Counted from the first letter of the stretch, positions 1 to 8,631 are shown. The stretch: 64,000 nucleotides of DNA from Fibrella aquatilis (GCF_017353255.1 NZ_JAFMYU010000007.1:124001-188000), one strand, 5' to 3'. The notes: generated by a model not told the origin, from the letters alone. Numbers and translations are program-made.

Positions 1-2
1 TG

Positions 3-419
3 AGTAGTATGGTTGATGTTTACCAACCCGACATGGTGCAGGTAGACGAAGCGGCCCTGCTGCCGTTTTTGCACACGCTCAACAAACCCCTGATCCTGCG
101 CCTCGACCTGGTAGGCACCACCCTGGCCCAACTCGATACCCTGGCCAGCACTCCCATGCCCGACATGACATACCTGTTGCTGGAGAGTGCCTCGCCCGTT
201 CATTTTGACGATGACCTGCTGGCGGCACTGGGCCAACTCGCCAGCCGCCACGCCGTGCTCCTGGGCACGGGCATCTCCCCCGACAATGTGCATACCCTTC
301 TGACCCAGCTACCCCTGGCAGGCATTGCCCTGGCGGGCGAAAACGAAGAACGCCCCGGAAGCAAAGACTTCGGAGCGCTCATGGACGTACTGGAAACGTT
401 AGAAAGTAGTGATGAGTGA
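3..419 (+). CDS. TIM-barrel enzyme, TrpF-like (5' end outside window)
   Basis: The frame is already open at base 3, so the gene starts to the left of the window and only its 3' part is seen. The visible residues alternate strands and helices as in the second half of a TIM barrel. A strand ends in LLGTGISPDNV, like a phosphate-binding loop, and the C-terminus has a PGSKDF stretch that recalls the end of phosphoribosylanthranilate isomerase (TrpF, tryptophan synthesis). The match is by pattern only and the catalytic N-terminal half is missing. The stop codon lies inside the left arm of a heptad inverted repeat shared with the convergent DUF1080 gene. Confidence 0.55.
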   Translation, partial: SSMVDVYQPDMVQVDEAALLPFLHTLNKPLILRLDLVGTTLAQLDTLASTPMPDMTYLLLESASPVHFDDDLLAALGQLASRHAVLLGTGISPDNVHTLLTQLPLAGIALAGENEERPGSKDFGALMDVLETLESSDE

Positions 420-507
420 TAAACGATGAGTGATGAGTTTGCTTCCGCCAGCGTATTAAACGGGCGGAAGCAAACTCATCATTTACCACTCAGCACTTAT
501 CACTTAT
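407..507. repeat. Heptad inverted repeat A, between convergent genes
   Basis: The left arm is a run of 7-bp words (AGTGATG, AGTGATA, AACGATG, AGTGATG) leading into AGTTTGCTTCCGCC. The right arm mirrors it, perfectly near the centre and imperfectly outside. Both flanking stop codons (417-419 on plus, 500-502 on minus) fall in the arms. There is no T-run, so it is not a standard intrinsic terminator. Confidence 0.85.
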
Positions 508-1309
508 TTAAGATCTTAATATTCCTAAACGCCACCTGTTCGCCGTGGTCTTGCAGGAGGATGTGGCCTTTGGGGGCTTCGCCGAAGCGGCCGTTGGCGT
601 TGTAGGCGGGGGCGGCATACTTGCTTTTCGCAACCAACGCCCGGAAGGCTTCGCTCCCCCGTTCATAGGACACCACCCGCTTGCCATTCAGCCAATGCTC
701 TACGTGGTTGCCGCGCACCAATACGCGCCCGGCGTTCCACTGGCCAATGGGGTTCACGGTTTTGCCCTGGGCTGTAATCAGATCATAGAGCGACCCCACC
801 GTGCGGTTGCCGTCGCGGCCCAGTTTGGCATCGGGGTGGCGGGCATCGTCGAGCACCTGAAATTCCAGCCCAAAGGCCGATCCGGCTGGTTTAGGCGTTG
901 TTTCGGCCACAAAATATTTCACGCCGCTGTTAGCCCCTTCGCTCAGCTTAAACTCAAACCTCAGGTCGAACTGGCTGTACTCATCCACGGTCACAATGTC
1001 GCCGTAGCTCTGCGATTCCGAGCCGTCCGATTTCTGAATCGTGAGCGTGCCGTCTTCCACTTGCCAGCCCCGTTCGGGGAAGGCATCTTTGTAGGCCCCG
1101 CGCCAGCCCGTGGTGGTTTTACCGTCGAAGAGTAGCTTCCAGCCTTCGCGTATTTCGCTTTTAGTCAGGGTGTTAGGCTGAACGGGCGCTTTGGCCGACA
1201 GCAGAAAGCCCACGGCAAACAGGGCAGTTTCTAGGCCCGCCAGCATTAGTTGGCGGCGGCTAATAAAGGGCCGGTTTAGCCATGTTTTGGTGTTGTTCGC
1301 TGCGCTCAT
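500..1309 (-). CDS. DUF1080 family protein (3-keto-disaccharide hydrolase type)
   Basis: A 269-residue exported protein with a basic N-terminus and hydrophobic segment near residues 18-37, followed by a single DUF1080 concanavalin-like β-sandwich. Family marks are GWKLLFDGK near the start, the glycine- and asparagine-rich core, and the closing GHILLQDHG...FRNIKI strand. Characterised members hydrolyse 3-keto-glycosides made by Gfo/Idh oxidoreductases. I chose ATG at 1309 because it overlaps the stop of the upstream isomerase gene as ATGA, which implies translational coupling. A longer frame upstream has no better support. Substrate is not deducible. Confidence 0.85.
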   Translation of the reverse strand: MSAANNTKTWLNRPFISRRQLMLAGLETALFAVGFLLSAKAPVQPNTLTKSEIREGWKLLFDGKTTTGWRGAYKDAFPERGWQVEDGTLTIQKSDGSESQSYGDIVTVDEYSQFDLRFEFKLSEGANSGVKYFVAETTPKPAGSAFGLEFQVLDDARHPDAKLGRDGNRTVGSLYDLITAQGKTVNPIGQWNAGRVLVRGNHVEHWLNGKRVVSYERGSEAFRALVAKSKYAAPAYNANGRFGEAPKGHILLQDHGEQVAFRNIKILNK

Positions 1310-2310
1310 AATTTCACTTTCAACGTCTGGGTGATGTATTCTTTGTTTGTTTGGGCGCATTGCAGGGCCGTGCGGCCCTGGTCGGGCACTCCGTCGAGTT
1401 CAACGATGCCCCAGCCTGAGAAATTGATCTCTTTCAGCGCTTTAAACACGGCCGGCACGTTGACATTACCCCGGCCAAGCTCCACAAACTTGTAGGCGTT
1501 GGGGTCGGTGGGGCGGTCGGGGAGGGGCGAGAGGGTATCTTTCAGGTGCAGCGAATGAATGATGTCTTTATACTGCTTCACGGCCTTTTCGGGCTGGCCG
1601 CCGCCCTGCCGATAGTGGGCAATGTCGAGCAGCAGGCGCACGGCTTTGGGGTTCATAGCCTGCACAATCATGTCTACTTCGGCGGGGGTTTCGCCCAGTT
1701 GGTGCATATGGTTGTGGTATACGGCCTGCACCCCCAGGTCGGCGGTTTGCTTACCAATTTCGTTCATCACTGTGGCCAGCCGTTTCAGTTCTTCAGGGGT
1801 AGGTTGGCGGTCTTTGGGCCGGGCCGAGTTGGTCAGCTGAATGGCCGAACCACCCAGGGCTTTTACAAAGCTGGCGTGTGCCACGTGGGTGTCAATCGTA
1901 CTCTGTTCGTTGGCCGGGTTGATGTCTACGTTGCCGCTCGAAAACATGACCAGTTTCAGGTTGTGCTGATCCAGCAGTGCCTTCAGTTCCGACGGTTTAG
2001 CGCGGTAGGGTCCGAAGGCATTGGCCCGTAGCTGAATGCCCTTAAAGCCCGTGGCCGAAATATCATTGATAGCCTGCGCGTCGCTGCCGCCCCAGGTGAT
2101 GGCCGAGTAACCAATGTGAATGCCCTCATGATTGGGTGCCTGCGCTAACCCCCGCGAACCAGTTGCCAGCGCCAGCGCCGACAGCCCGGCCAGGCTCAGA
2201 AACTGCCTGCGGTCTATGCCCCCGGCGAGACAGGGTTGGGGTATTGTTGCCGTGGGCGAAAGCCAGCCCGGCAAACGGGTGTGTTGTGTAGCGTCGTTCC
2301 GATTTTTCAT
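1306..2310 (-). CDS. Tat-exported sugar phosphate isomerase/epimerase-like TIM barrel
   Basis: A 334-residue protein of the AP-endonuclease-2/xylose-isomerase-like TIM barrel superfamily. The N-terminus carries a twin-arginine motif (DRRQFLSLAGLSALAL) near residues 33-48, so it should be exported folded. Metal-site type motifs are visible: YHNHMHQLGE, LLLDIAHYRQ, HSLHLKDT and the final VELDG. It overlaps the DUF1080 gene by 4 bp. Paired Tat-exported isomerase, DUF1080 and Gfo/Idh proteins are typical of Bacteroidota pathways that break glycosides through 3-keto intermediates. The ATG at 2310 gives a clean Tat signal; the frame is open further upstream but looks non-coding. Confidence 0.85.
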   Translation of the reverse strand: MKNRNDATQHTRLPGWLSPTATIPQPCLAGGIDRRQFLSLAGLSALALATGSRGLAQAPNHEGIHIGYSAITWGGSDAQAINDISATGFKGIQLRANAFGPYRAKPSELKALLDQHNLKLVMFSSGNVDINPANEQSTIDTHVAHASFVKALGGSAIQLTNSARPKDRQPTPEELKRLATVMNEIGKQTADLGVQAVYHNHMHQLGETPAEVDMIVQAMNPKAVRLLLDIAHYRQGGGQPEKAVKQYKDIIHSLHLKDTLSPLPDRPTDPNAYKFVELGRGNVNVPAVFKALKEINFSGWGIVELDGVPDQGRTALQCAQTNKEYITQTLKVKL

Positions 2311-2450
2311 ATAGTGCCGAAGTAAACACGTTGTGCTTTCTACTGAACCAATACATGGCGTTAGGCTCCGGATAGGCCATCCCGTTGATGCCATCGCTTT
2401 AAGTGGTGGCATCAATAAATACGTGATGCAACGCATTGACACGTAGCGCG

Positions 2451-2458
2451 TATTTTTG
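2451..2458 (+). promoter_or_regulatory. Bacteroidota -7 box (TATTTTTG) for the PepSY gene
   Basis: TATTTTTG fits the TAnnTTTG consensus of the Bacteroidota housekeeping sigma factor and lies 22 bp before the ATG at 2480, in the divergent gap with the isomerase gene. A TTG is present upstream but at shorter spacing than usual. Confidence 0.5.
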
Positions 2459-2479
2459 TACTATACTGACAACCTGACC

Positions 2480-3550
2480 ATGACGCGTACCGACAAACTG
2501 GCTTACTCTTTGCACCGCATTTTTGGCCTCGTTGGGGGGCTTTTCCTCCTGATGTTATCTCTTACGGGCTGCATTCTTCTCTTCGACATTGTCATAGACG
2601 GCTGGCTGAACCCCGGCCTGGTGACCGTTTCGGCCCCGGCCAACGCCGCCCGCCAACCCTACGATGCCGCCGTGCAGACCTTGCAGCGGCAATTTCCGGC
2701 GGGTGGACTCAGAAACCTCAACCTTTATCCCGCCGTCCCCAACCGTGCGCTTCGTGCCGACGTGAACCAGGGCCGCGAACGTCTCTGGGCCTACGTAGAC
2801 CCCTATACGGGCCATTTTCTGGGGCAGCGCAACATGGAAAACGCCTTTGTACGGCAGGTGCGCAACCTGCATGAACACCTCCTGGCACCCCCCGTTGGCG
2901 ACTGGATTTTGCTGCTGGTGGGCATCAGCTTCGTCGGCTCGGTGCTGACCGGGACCTGGTACTACCGCAAATCACTGCTGAGCGTGTTCAGCGTCGGTGT
3001 GCGCTGGAACAAGCCCAAACGCATCGTCTACGGCGATTTGCACAAATACCTGGGGGTGGCCGCGCTGCTCTTTTTACTAATTATGGGGGCCACCGGCACG
3101 TTTTTCCACTGGGAAAAAACCGTTGACCGGGCCTTCGGCGAAGGTCGTCCGCGTGGGCCCCGCCCCGAACCGGTGGCCTTGACACTAACTACGTCGGTCG
3201 ATGCGCTGCTGGCTAAAAGCTCAGCTAGTGTGCCTGGATTTGTAGCTGAGGTCATCAGCTTCCCCGAAAAGCCCGACGGGCCGCTGGTGGTGCGTGGTAA
3301 CGGTGCCGATGCCAATCCGTTCTATGGCAAATTCACCGCCGCCACCGAATTCGACACCAAAACAGGTGCCCTGACGAAGGTATTCAACGCCAATAACGAA
3401 GACGCCGAATACAAGTTTGAACACATCAACGAAGAACTGCACTACGGCCGTTTCGGTGGTCTTGTTAGCAAAACGATCTATTTCATCCTCTCGTTAGCCA
3501 TGACCATCGTTACCGCCACAGGGTTGCTTATCTGGTGGGGTAAGCGGTAG
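2480..3550 (+). CDS. PepSY-associated TM helix protein (PiuB-like)
   Basis: A 356-residue inner-membrane protein with the PepSY-TM layout. A first helix sits near residues 12-38 (HRIFGLVGGLFLLMLSLTG). A periplasmic PepSY region follows, then a conserved NLHEHLL segment and helix, then a third helix beginning DLHKYLGV and running into GTFFHWEK. A second PepSY region precedes a final helix ending in LLIWWGKR. The conserved histidines are those typical of the family, which often sits beside iron or siderophore uptake genes, but no receptor is adjacent here. The ATG at 2480 (MTRTDKL) is preferred over the in-frame ATG at 2456, which overlaps the promoter box. Confidence 0.85.
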   Translation: MTRTDKLAYSLHRIFGLVGGLFLLMLSLTGCILLFDIVIDGWLNPGLVTVSAPANAARQPYDAAVQTLQRQFPAGGLRNLNLYPAVPNRALRADVNQGRERLWAYVDPYTGHFLGQRNMENAFVRQVRNLHEHLLAPPVGDWILLLVGISFVGSVLTGTWYYRKSLLSVFSVGVRWNKPKRIVYGDLHKYLGVAALLFLLIMGATGTFFHWEKTVDRAFGEGRPRGPRPEPVALTLTTSVDALLAKSSASVPGFVAEVISFPEKPDGPLVVRGNGADANPFYGKFTAATEFDTKTGALTKVFNANNEDAEYKFEHINEELHYGRFGGLVSKTIYFILSLAMTIVTATGLLIWWGKR

Positions 3551-3640
3551 GGGCGAAGGGCCAGGAGCAGAGGGCATGGGGCGGAGAGCCAAGCGACAAC
3601 GATCCCGCTCCCCGCCCTTCGCCCCGTGCCCTCTGCTTCT
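3550..3640. repeat. Heptad inverted repeat B
   Basis: Purine-rich 7-bp words (GGGGCGA, AGGGCCA, GGAGCAG, AGGGCAT and so on) at 3550-3590 are mirrored at 3606-3640. It directly follows the stop of the PepSY gene and precedes the ThuA fusion gene. The two arm differences I could align, T/C and G/A, leave G-U pairs in a plus-strand transcript. Confidence 0.7.
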
Positions 3641-3701
3641 CAAGCAAGTAGAAAACCCCCTGTCTTAACCCTTTAGCCATAATAAGAACCGTCACAATCC
3701 T

Positions 3702-6700
3702 ATGTATAAACAAGTTCTGTTTCAAACACTTGCACTGGCTGGTGGTTTGGTGACCCTTTTGGTCGGCGAGCCAGCTATGGCGCAGACGCGCGCGAAGGCC
3801 CCTGCCACGGCTGCGACGGCAGGCGCCCCTGCCCAAAAGCGCATCCTCGTTTTCTCCCGCACGGCTGGCTTCCGGCATAAGTCAATACCGGTGGGGCAGG
3901 CCACGCTCATGACCATGGGGCAGCAAAACGGATTTGCCGTAGACACCACCGAAGATGGCGGCAAGTTTACCGAGGCTAATCTGAAGCGCTATAATGCCGT
4001 GGTGTGGCTCTCGACCACCGGCGACGTGCTGAACGATGCCCAACAGGCCGCTTTCGAGCGGTACATACAGGCTGGCGGCGGCTATGTGGGCATTCACGCG
4101 GCCACCGATACCGAATATGACTGGCCGTGGTATAATAAACTGTCGGGTGCGCAATTTGCCTCGCACCCCGGCAACCCCAACGTGCAAACGGGAGAGGCCG
4201 TAGCTATCAATAAAAACCATGCTTCGATGTTTGGTTTCCCCGACCGCTGGACCATCAAAGACGAATTCTACGACTTCAAGAATTTCAACAAGGCCGTAAA
4301 TGTGCTCGTCAAAATCGACGAGAAGACCTACAAAGATGGCAAGATGGGCGACGACCACCCCATGGCCTGGTACCACGATTACGACGGCGGCAAGGCGTTT
4401 TACACCAACTTTGGCCACCCCGACGAGACCTATAGCAACCCCGTGTTTCTGAAGCACCTGCTGGGCGGACTACAGTCGGTGATGGCCGCGAAGCTGGACT
4501 ACTCGCTAGCCAAATCGCAGCCGCCTGCTGAAGAAAACCGATTCGAGCGGACCGTGTTGGTTGACAAACTAGACGAACCTACCGAATTGGTGGTGTTGCC
4601 GGGGGGTAAGGTGATTTTTGGTGAACGCAAGGGGCTGCTGAAGATGTACAACCCTGTTACCAAGAAGACTAAAATAGTGGCCAAAATGCCGGTGTTTACC
4701 CAATTTGAATATGGTCTGATGGGTGTGAATGCCGACCCGAACTACGCACAAAACAAACGCCTGTTCCTTTATTATTCGCCCGACGCCGCCAAATTTGGGG
4801 CCGACACTGCCCAGCACCTAGCCCAGTTCACGTATGACGACGTGCGCGACACGCTGCTGATGGATTCGGAAAAAGTGGTGCTGCGCGTGCCCGTAAAGCG
4901 TACCGGCTGCTGCCACACGGGCGGGTCTATTGCCTGGGACCGCAAAGGCAACCTGTTTCTTTCTACCGGCGACGACACCAACCCGTTTGCCTCTGACGGC
5001 TTCTCGCCCAGCGATGGCCAACCTGGTCGGCAGGGATGGGATGCCCGCGCTACGTCGAGCAACACCAACGATCTGCGGGGTAAAATTTTGCGCATCACCC
5101 CCGACGGCAACGGCGGCTACAGCATTCCCGACGGCAACCTGTTCCCTAAAGGCACCGACAAGGCACGCCCCGAAATCTATGTCATGGGCAACCGCAATCC
5201 CTACCGGATCTCGGTAGACCAGCGCACGGGATTCTTATACTGGGGTGAAGTAGGTCCCGATGCCGGCGACAACAAGGAGGGCCGCGGCCCCCGTGGGCAC
5301 GACGAAATGAACCAGGCCCGGCAGGCTGGCTACTACGGCTGGCCTCTGTTTGTGGCCGACAACAAAGCTTACAACGCCTACGATTTCGCTACCAAGGCGT
5401 CGGGACCACTTTTCGATGCTGCTAAGCCAGTTAACGATTCGCCCCATAACACGGGCCTGAACAACCTGCCCCCAGCGCAGAAAGCATTTATCTACTATCC
5501 CTACGCCGATTCGCCCGATTTTGGTGCCATTGTGGGCAAGGGTGGCCGCAACGCCATGGGTGGCCCGGTCTATTATTACGACGACTACGCGGCCGATTCG
5601 AAAGTGAAGTTCCCCCGCGCTTACGACGGCAAGTTCTTCGCCTACGACTGGATGCGCGACTGGATCAACCCCGTCACGATGACCCCCAACGGTGATTTCG
5701 TGAAGATGGAGCGGTTCCTGCCTAACACCAAATTCTCGCATACCATCGACATGCAGTTTGCGCCCGATGGTAGCCTCTACACGCTGGAATACGGCCAGAA
5801 CTGGTTTGCCCAGAATGACGACGCCCGGCTCTCTAGGATCACCTACAATGCAGGCAACCGCAAGCCGGTGGCCGTGGCGTCGGCCAGCACGATGGCCGGG
5901 GCTGCCCCGCTGAAGGTAACGTTCAACACCAACGGCACCATGGATTATGACGGCGACGCGCTGACCTACAGCTGGAATTTCGGCAAGGGTATTCCAGCCA
6001 GTTCGGCGAGCAACCCCACCGTAACGTTCAGCAAGCCAGGTATTTACACGCCTACGCTCACCGTAACGGACGCATCGGGTAACAAAGTCACGCAGACGAT
6101 GACCGTGAAAGTGGGCAACGACATGCCGAAAGTTGACCTGGCCGTGAAGGGCAACAAAACGTTCTACTTCCCTAAACAACCCATTGTTTATCAGGCCAAC
6201 GTGGTCGATAAAGAAGATGGTACGCTGGCCAAAGGCATCAACCCCGACGACGTGACCATGACCATCGACTACGTGGAAGGATTCGACAAAACGATGCTGG
6301 CGCAGGGCCACCAGGCAAACCTTGGCTACTCGAGCGGCAAGCGATTGATTGAACTGAGCGACTGTAAGTCGTGCCACGGCATTGACAAGAAATCAATCGG
6401 ACCCGCCTACATCGACGTGGCTAAAAAGTACAAAGGTGCGTTTATGATCGAAGCTAAGCTGGTGAACAAAGTCATCAACGGTGGCGGCGGGGTTTGGGGC
6501 GAACAGGCCATGAGTGCCCACCCTCAGCTGAAGAAGGAAGATGCCGAAAGCATGGTGCGCTACATCTTGTCGCTGGCCGATACGAAGATGGCCAACAAGC
6601 AGCCGTTGCAAGGCAATTACGTCGCTGAGAACCACGCCAAAGACGGCTCATACGTACTCACCGCCACCTACACCGACCGGGGCAACGGCGACATCGGCCC

Positions 6701-7127
6701 GCTCACGCAGGTGCAGTCGGTAGCGTTGCGCAGCCCCAAAATGCGTGCGGCGAGCTACGACGATAAGAAGGAGATCATGAATTTCAAGATGCCCACTGGC
6801 AACGATGCCGCCGTGGCGTTGGGCAATGGCAGCTTCACGGCTTACAATAATATCGACCTGACGGGCCTGACCGGAGTTAGTGTGCTGGCTATTGCCAGTG
6901 ACCCCCGCACTGCTGGTGGTAGTATTGAGGTCCGTACCGATTCGCCCACGGGGCCGCTGCTGGGCGAAGCCGAAGTGAAACAGGGCACGATGGCACCGGT
7001 GCAGATTCCGTTTAAAAAGCCCGAAACAGGCACCCACAAGCTGTATTTGGTATTTGTAAACCCCAACTCAGCCAACAAACCGCTTTTCGCTGTAGACACG
7101 GTCACGTTTGAAGCTGGTGGTATGTAG
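3702..7127 (+). CDS. ThuA / PQQ-dependent sugar dehydrogenase / PKD / cytochrome c / CBM6-like fusion
   Basis: A 1141-residue periplasmic or surface multidomain protein. In order: signal peptide (1-28, cut after PAMAQ); ThuA-like glutamine-amidotransferase fold (about 45-260, starting RILVFSRTAGFRHKSI); a soluble-glucose-dehydrogenase-like β-propeller (about 285-715) with YWGEVGPDAG and HTIDMQFAPDGSLYTLEYG; a PKD domain (about 725-815); a c-type haem motif CKSCH near residue 888; and a C-terminal jelly-roll of the CBM6 type. ThuA proteins are linked to trehalose/keto-sugar use, and the propeller plus haem suggests sugar oxidation with electron transfer to a cytochrome. This architecture is common in Bacteroidota. 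Substrate is unknown. Confidence 0.9.
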   Translation: MYKQVLFQTLALAGGLVTLLVGEPAMAQTRAKAPATAATAGAPAQKRILVFSRTAGFRHKSIPVGQATLMTMGQQNGFAVDTTEDGGKFTEANLKRYNAVVWLSTTGDVLNDAQQAAFERYIQAGGGYVGIHAATDTEYDWPWYNKLSGAQFASHPGNPNVQTGEAVAINKNHASMFGFPDRWTIKDEFYDFKNFNKAVNVLVKIDEKTYKDGKMGDDHPMAWYHDYDGGKAFYTNFGHPDETYSNPVFLKHLLGGLQSVMAAKLDYSLAKSQPPAEENRFERTVLVDKLDEPTELVVLPGGKVIFGERKGLLKMYNPVTKKTKIVAKMPVFTQFEYGLMGVNADPNYAQNKRLFLYYSPDAAKFGADTAQHLAQFTYDDVRDTLLMDSEKVVLRVPVKRTGCCHTGGSIAWDRKGNLFLSTGDDTNPFASDGFSPSDGQPGRQGWDARATSSNTNDLRGKILRITPDGNGGYSIPDGNLFPKGTDKARPEIYVMGNRNPYRISVDQRTGFLYWGEVGPDAGDNKEGRGPRGHDEMNQARQAGYYGWPLFVADNKAYNAYDFATKASGPLFDAAKPVNDSPHNTGLNNLPPAQKAFIYYPYADSPDFGAIVGKGGRNAMGGPVYYYDDYAADSKVKFPRAYDGKFFAYDWMRDWINPVTMTPNGDFVKMERFLPNTKFSHTIDMQFAPDGSLYTLEYGQNWFAQNDDARLSRITYNAGNRKPVAVASASTMAGAAPLKVTFNTNGTMDYDGDALTYSWNFGKGIPASSASNPTVTFSKPGIYTPTLTVTDASGNKVTQTMTVKVGNDMPKVDLAVKGNKTFYFPKQPIVYQANVVDKEDGTLAKGINPDDVTMTIDYVEGFDKTMLAQGHQANLGYSSGKRLIELSDCKSCHGIDKKSIGPAYIDVAKKYKGAFMIEAKLVNKVINGGGGVWGEQAMSAHPQLKKEDAESMVRYILSLADTKMANKQPLQGNYVAENHAKDGSYVLTATYTDRGNGDIGPLTQVQSVALRSPKMRAASYDDKKEIMNFKMPTGNDAAVALGNGSFTAYNNIDLTGLTGVSVLAIASDPRTAGGSIEVRTDSPTGPLLGEAEVKQGTMAPVQIPFKKPETGTHKLYLVFVNPNSANKPLFAVDTVTFEAGGM

Positions 7128-7150
7128 CGGTTCGATTAGGTTGTAGTAGA

Positions 7151-7196
7151 AAAGGCCAGGGCGGTTTTCCATTGGAAAACCGCCCTGGCCTTTTTT
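7151..7196 (+). terminator. Intrinsic terminator after the ThuA fusion gene
   Basis: A perfect 20-bp stem (7151-7170 with 7174-7193) around a 3-nt loop is followed by a T6 run. The left side also starts in A's, so it may work in both directions. Confidence 0.9.
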
Positions 7197-7220
7197 GAGG
7201 TATCTGAATGGGGTGATGGA

Positions 7221-7398
7221 GTTGGTGGTTAGTGGTTGGCTGACGCATCAGTAGCTGACGCCTGGCCCCTCGACTGCGCTCGGGGTGACAGGCCAATAAG
7301 AAAGCATCCTAGCTTGATTCAAGGTAGTTGTCACCCCGAGCGCAGTCGAGGGGCCAGGCGTCAGCTACTGATGCGTCAGCCAACCACTAACCACCAAC
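7221..7398. repeat. Heptad inverted repeat D, 70-bp perfect arms
   Basis: Arms 7221-7290 and 7329-7398 are exact reverse complements over 70 bp, with a 38-nt loop. From the outside in: GTTGGTG-type heptads, a GGCTGACGC core, then CCCCTCGACTGCGCTCGGGG and TGACA. The loop is nearly the same as that of the repeat at 59062-59253, but in the opposite orientation. It lies between convergent genes although a normal terminator is already present at 7151-7196. The rest of the gap from 7128 to 7408 holds nothing else I can identify. Confidence 0.95.
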
Positions 7399-7408
7399 TA
7401 CAAACGCA

Positions 7409-7747
7409 CTACCGTTTCCGCGTCAGCCAGGCGAGCGTACCCATAACAATGGCGCAAATGGCCAGGCCACCAGCCTCGCGGGCAAGTTCGATGTTCACCG
7501 TTTTCATGCCTACCTCGTTGAGCAGAAAGCCCTCAAACGCCGGGGGCCACTGCCAGATGGCAGCTCCGCCATACACTAGAGCCATAGCAATAAAAAACCA
7601 GGGTCGGCCCAGTCCGGCATAGGCCATAATACAGCCTATGGCCGCAAACGCGTATATCGGAATCCAGACTTGCGGATCAGGATCGTTGTATTGCACCGCC
7701 GCAAACAGCACGAAAACAACGGCAAAAATGAGCGAGAAGGGTTTCAT
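7409..7747 (-). CDS. TMEM220-like small membrane protein
   Basis: A 112-residue membrane protein with about four hydrophobic helices. It fits the transmembrane family 220 (PF15071): an N-terminal helix, then AAVQYNDPDPQVWIPIY, then further helices, and a basic LTRKR tail. The QYNDPD motif is the family hallmark. Function is unknown in bacteria. The start at 7747 (MKPFSL) is preferred because the longer frame up to 7771 runs into the arm of inverted repeat E. Downstream lies the 70-bp-arm inverted repeat D. Confidence 0.8.
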   Translation of the reverse strand: MKPFSLIFAVVFVLFAAVQYNDPDPQVWIPIYAFAAIGCIMAYAGLGRPWFFIAMALVYGGAAIWQWPPAFEGFLLNEVGMKTVNIELAREAGGLAICAIVMGTLAWLTRKR

Positions 7748-7756
7748 AGGCTTTAT

Positions 7757-7891
7757 AGTCTGGAAAGTCACGGTCCGCCGCTGCGGTAGAGGGGAGTACA
7801 GGTAGTCTGGAAAGTCGTTTTTATAGCTTGTGACTTTCCAGACTACCTGTACTCCCCTCTACCGCAGCGGCGGACCGTGACTTTCCAGACT
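7757..7891. repeat. Inverted repeat E, 60-bp perfect arms
   Basis: Arms 7757-7816 and 7832-7891 are exact reverse complements with a 15-nt loop. Each arm begins and ends with AGTCTGGAAAGTC and contains GGTCCGCCGCTGCGG, a core also present in repeat I. It lies between two co-oriented minus-strand genes, so it would form in the leader of the TMEM220-like gene or the 3' end of the TPR transcript. Confidence 0.95.
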
Positions 7892-7896
7892 CTTTA

Positions 7897-8631
7897 TCAT
7901 TGACAATATGCCGCAACCGCGTTGGCAGCGTCGGGGTAGTTTAGCTTTTGGGCTTGTTTCAGGCTGAGGCAGGCGGCATCGCGCTGATTGGCAAGCACTT
8001 GCGCCAGACCAAGACCGTAGAATGCTTTGCCAAATTTGGCATCGACGGCAATGCAGGCCTGGAAATCGGCGATGGCTCCGTCGAGGTTTTTTTGGTTGAA
8101 CCGCAGATTGCCCCGGTTATAGAGAGCCAGCGCATTGCGTGGGTTAAGCTTGATCGACTGGTCGAAATCGGTGAGGGCGGGCTGAATCTGATCTTGGGCA
8201 GCAAACAATTGTCCTCTGTTTAGAAACGCTTCTGAGGCACCTCGTTTGGCGGTGTCGGGTGCCAGCCGGATCGCCTGCGAGTAGTCAGTCAAGGCTCCCT
8301 GAATGTCCCCCTGCGTGGTTTTCAGCAGGGCACGGTTGTAGTAGGGGCTGTAGAAATCGGGCTTCACTTTCAGGGCCTGTTCGTAATCCAGCAGGGCGTT
8401 GTTATACTCTTTCAGTTCGAAATAAGCCACGCCGCGGGTATTGAACGCATCGGCATTGTCGGCGTCGGCCTCCACGGCCTGGTTGAGCACCTGCACTGCC
8501 TCGCGAGTTTTACCCTCGCGTAGCAGTTTCCGCCCCTGCTCCAGGTAGTCGGTCGAGGAGGTGCAACCTGTGATAATGAACAATGAACAATGAACAATGA
8601 ACAATGTAAGAACGTGGCGTAAGTTGGTCAT
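7897..8631 (-). CDS. TPR-repeat lipoprotein
   Basis: A 244-residue lipoprotein with a signal peptide and lipobox ending IITGC (Cys23), followed by about six tetratricopeptide repeats such as ADAFNTRGVAYFELKEYNNA. TPR arrays mediate protein-protein contacts; the partner is unknown. The signal peptide is encoded by four tandem AATGAAC heptads on the opposite strand (8575-8606), which give a 7-residue period in the leader. That is the same kind of 7-bp repetition seen in the neighbouring inverted repeats, so part of this leader appears to derive from repeat DNA. Confidence 0.85.
   Translation of the reverse strand: MTNLRHVLTLFIVHCSLFIITGCTSSTDYLEQGRKLLREGKTREAVQVLNQAVEADADNADAFNTRGVAYFELKEYNNALLDYEQALKVKPDFYSPYYNRALLKTTQGDIQGALTDYSQAIRLAPDTAKRGASEAFLNRGQLFAAQDQIQPALTDFDQSIKLNPRNALALYNRGNLRFNQKNLDGAIADFQACIAVDAKFGKAFYGLGLAQVLANQRDAACLSLKQAQKLNYPDAANAVAAYCQ
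8575..8606. repeat. Tandem heptad AATGAAC x4 inside a signal-peptide coding region
   Basis: Four exact AATGAAC copies plus AATG on the plus strand. On the minus strand they encode the hydrophobic core of the TPR lipoprotein signal peptide. Confidence 0.9.

Noticed and set aside
5235-6377. A 380-residue minus-strand frame opposite the ThuA fusion gene
   Set aside because: Arg/Val/His-rich shadow of a GC-rich coding strand; the plus-strand gene has clear domains across the same bases.
7236-7622. Open frames reading HPERSRGA-type peptides through inverted repeats (also near 53101)
   Set aside because: The peptide is translated palindrome DNA, a well-known spurious product. It has no domain and changes with the repeat.
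7757-7891. Repeats D, E and P as ordinary terminators
   Set aside because: They lack T-runs, stems are far longer than usual, and D lies beside a standard terminator at 7151-7196.
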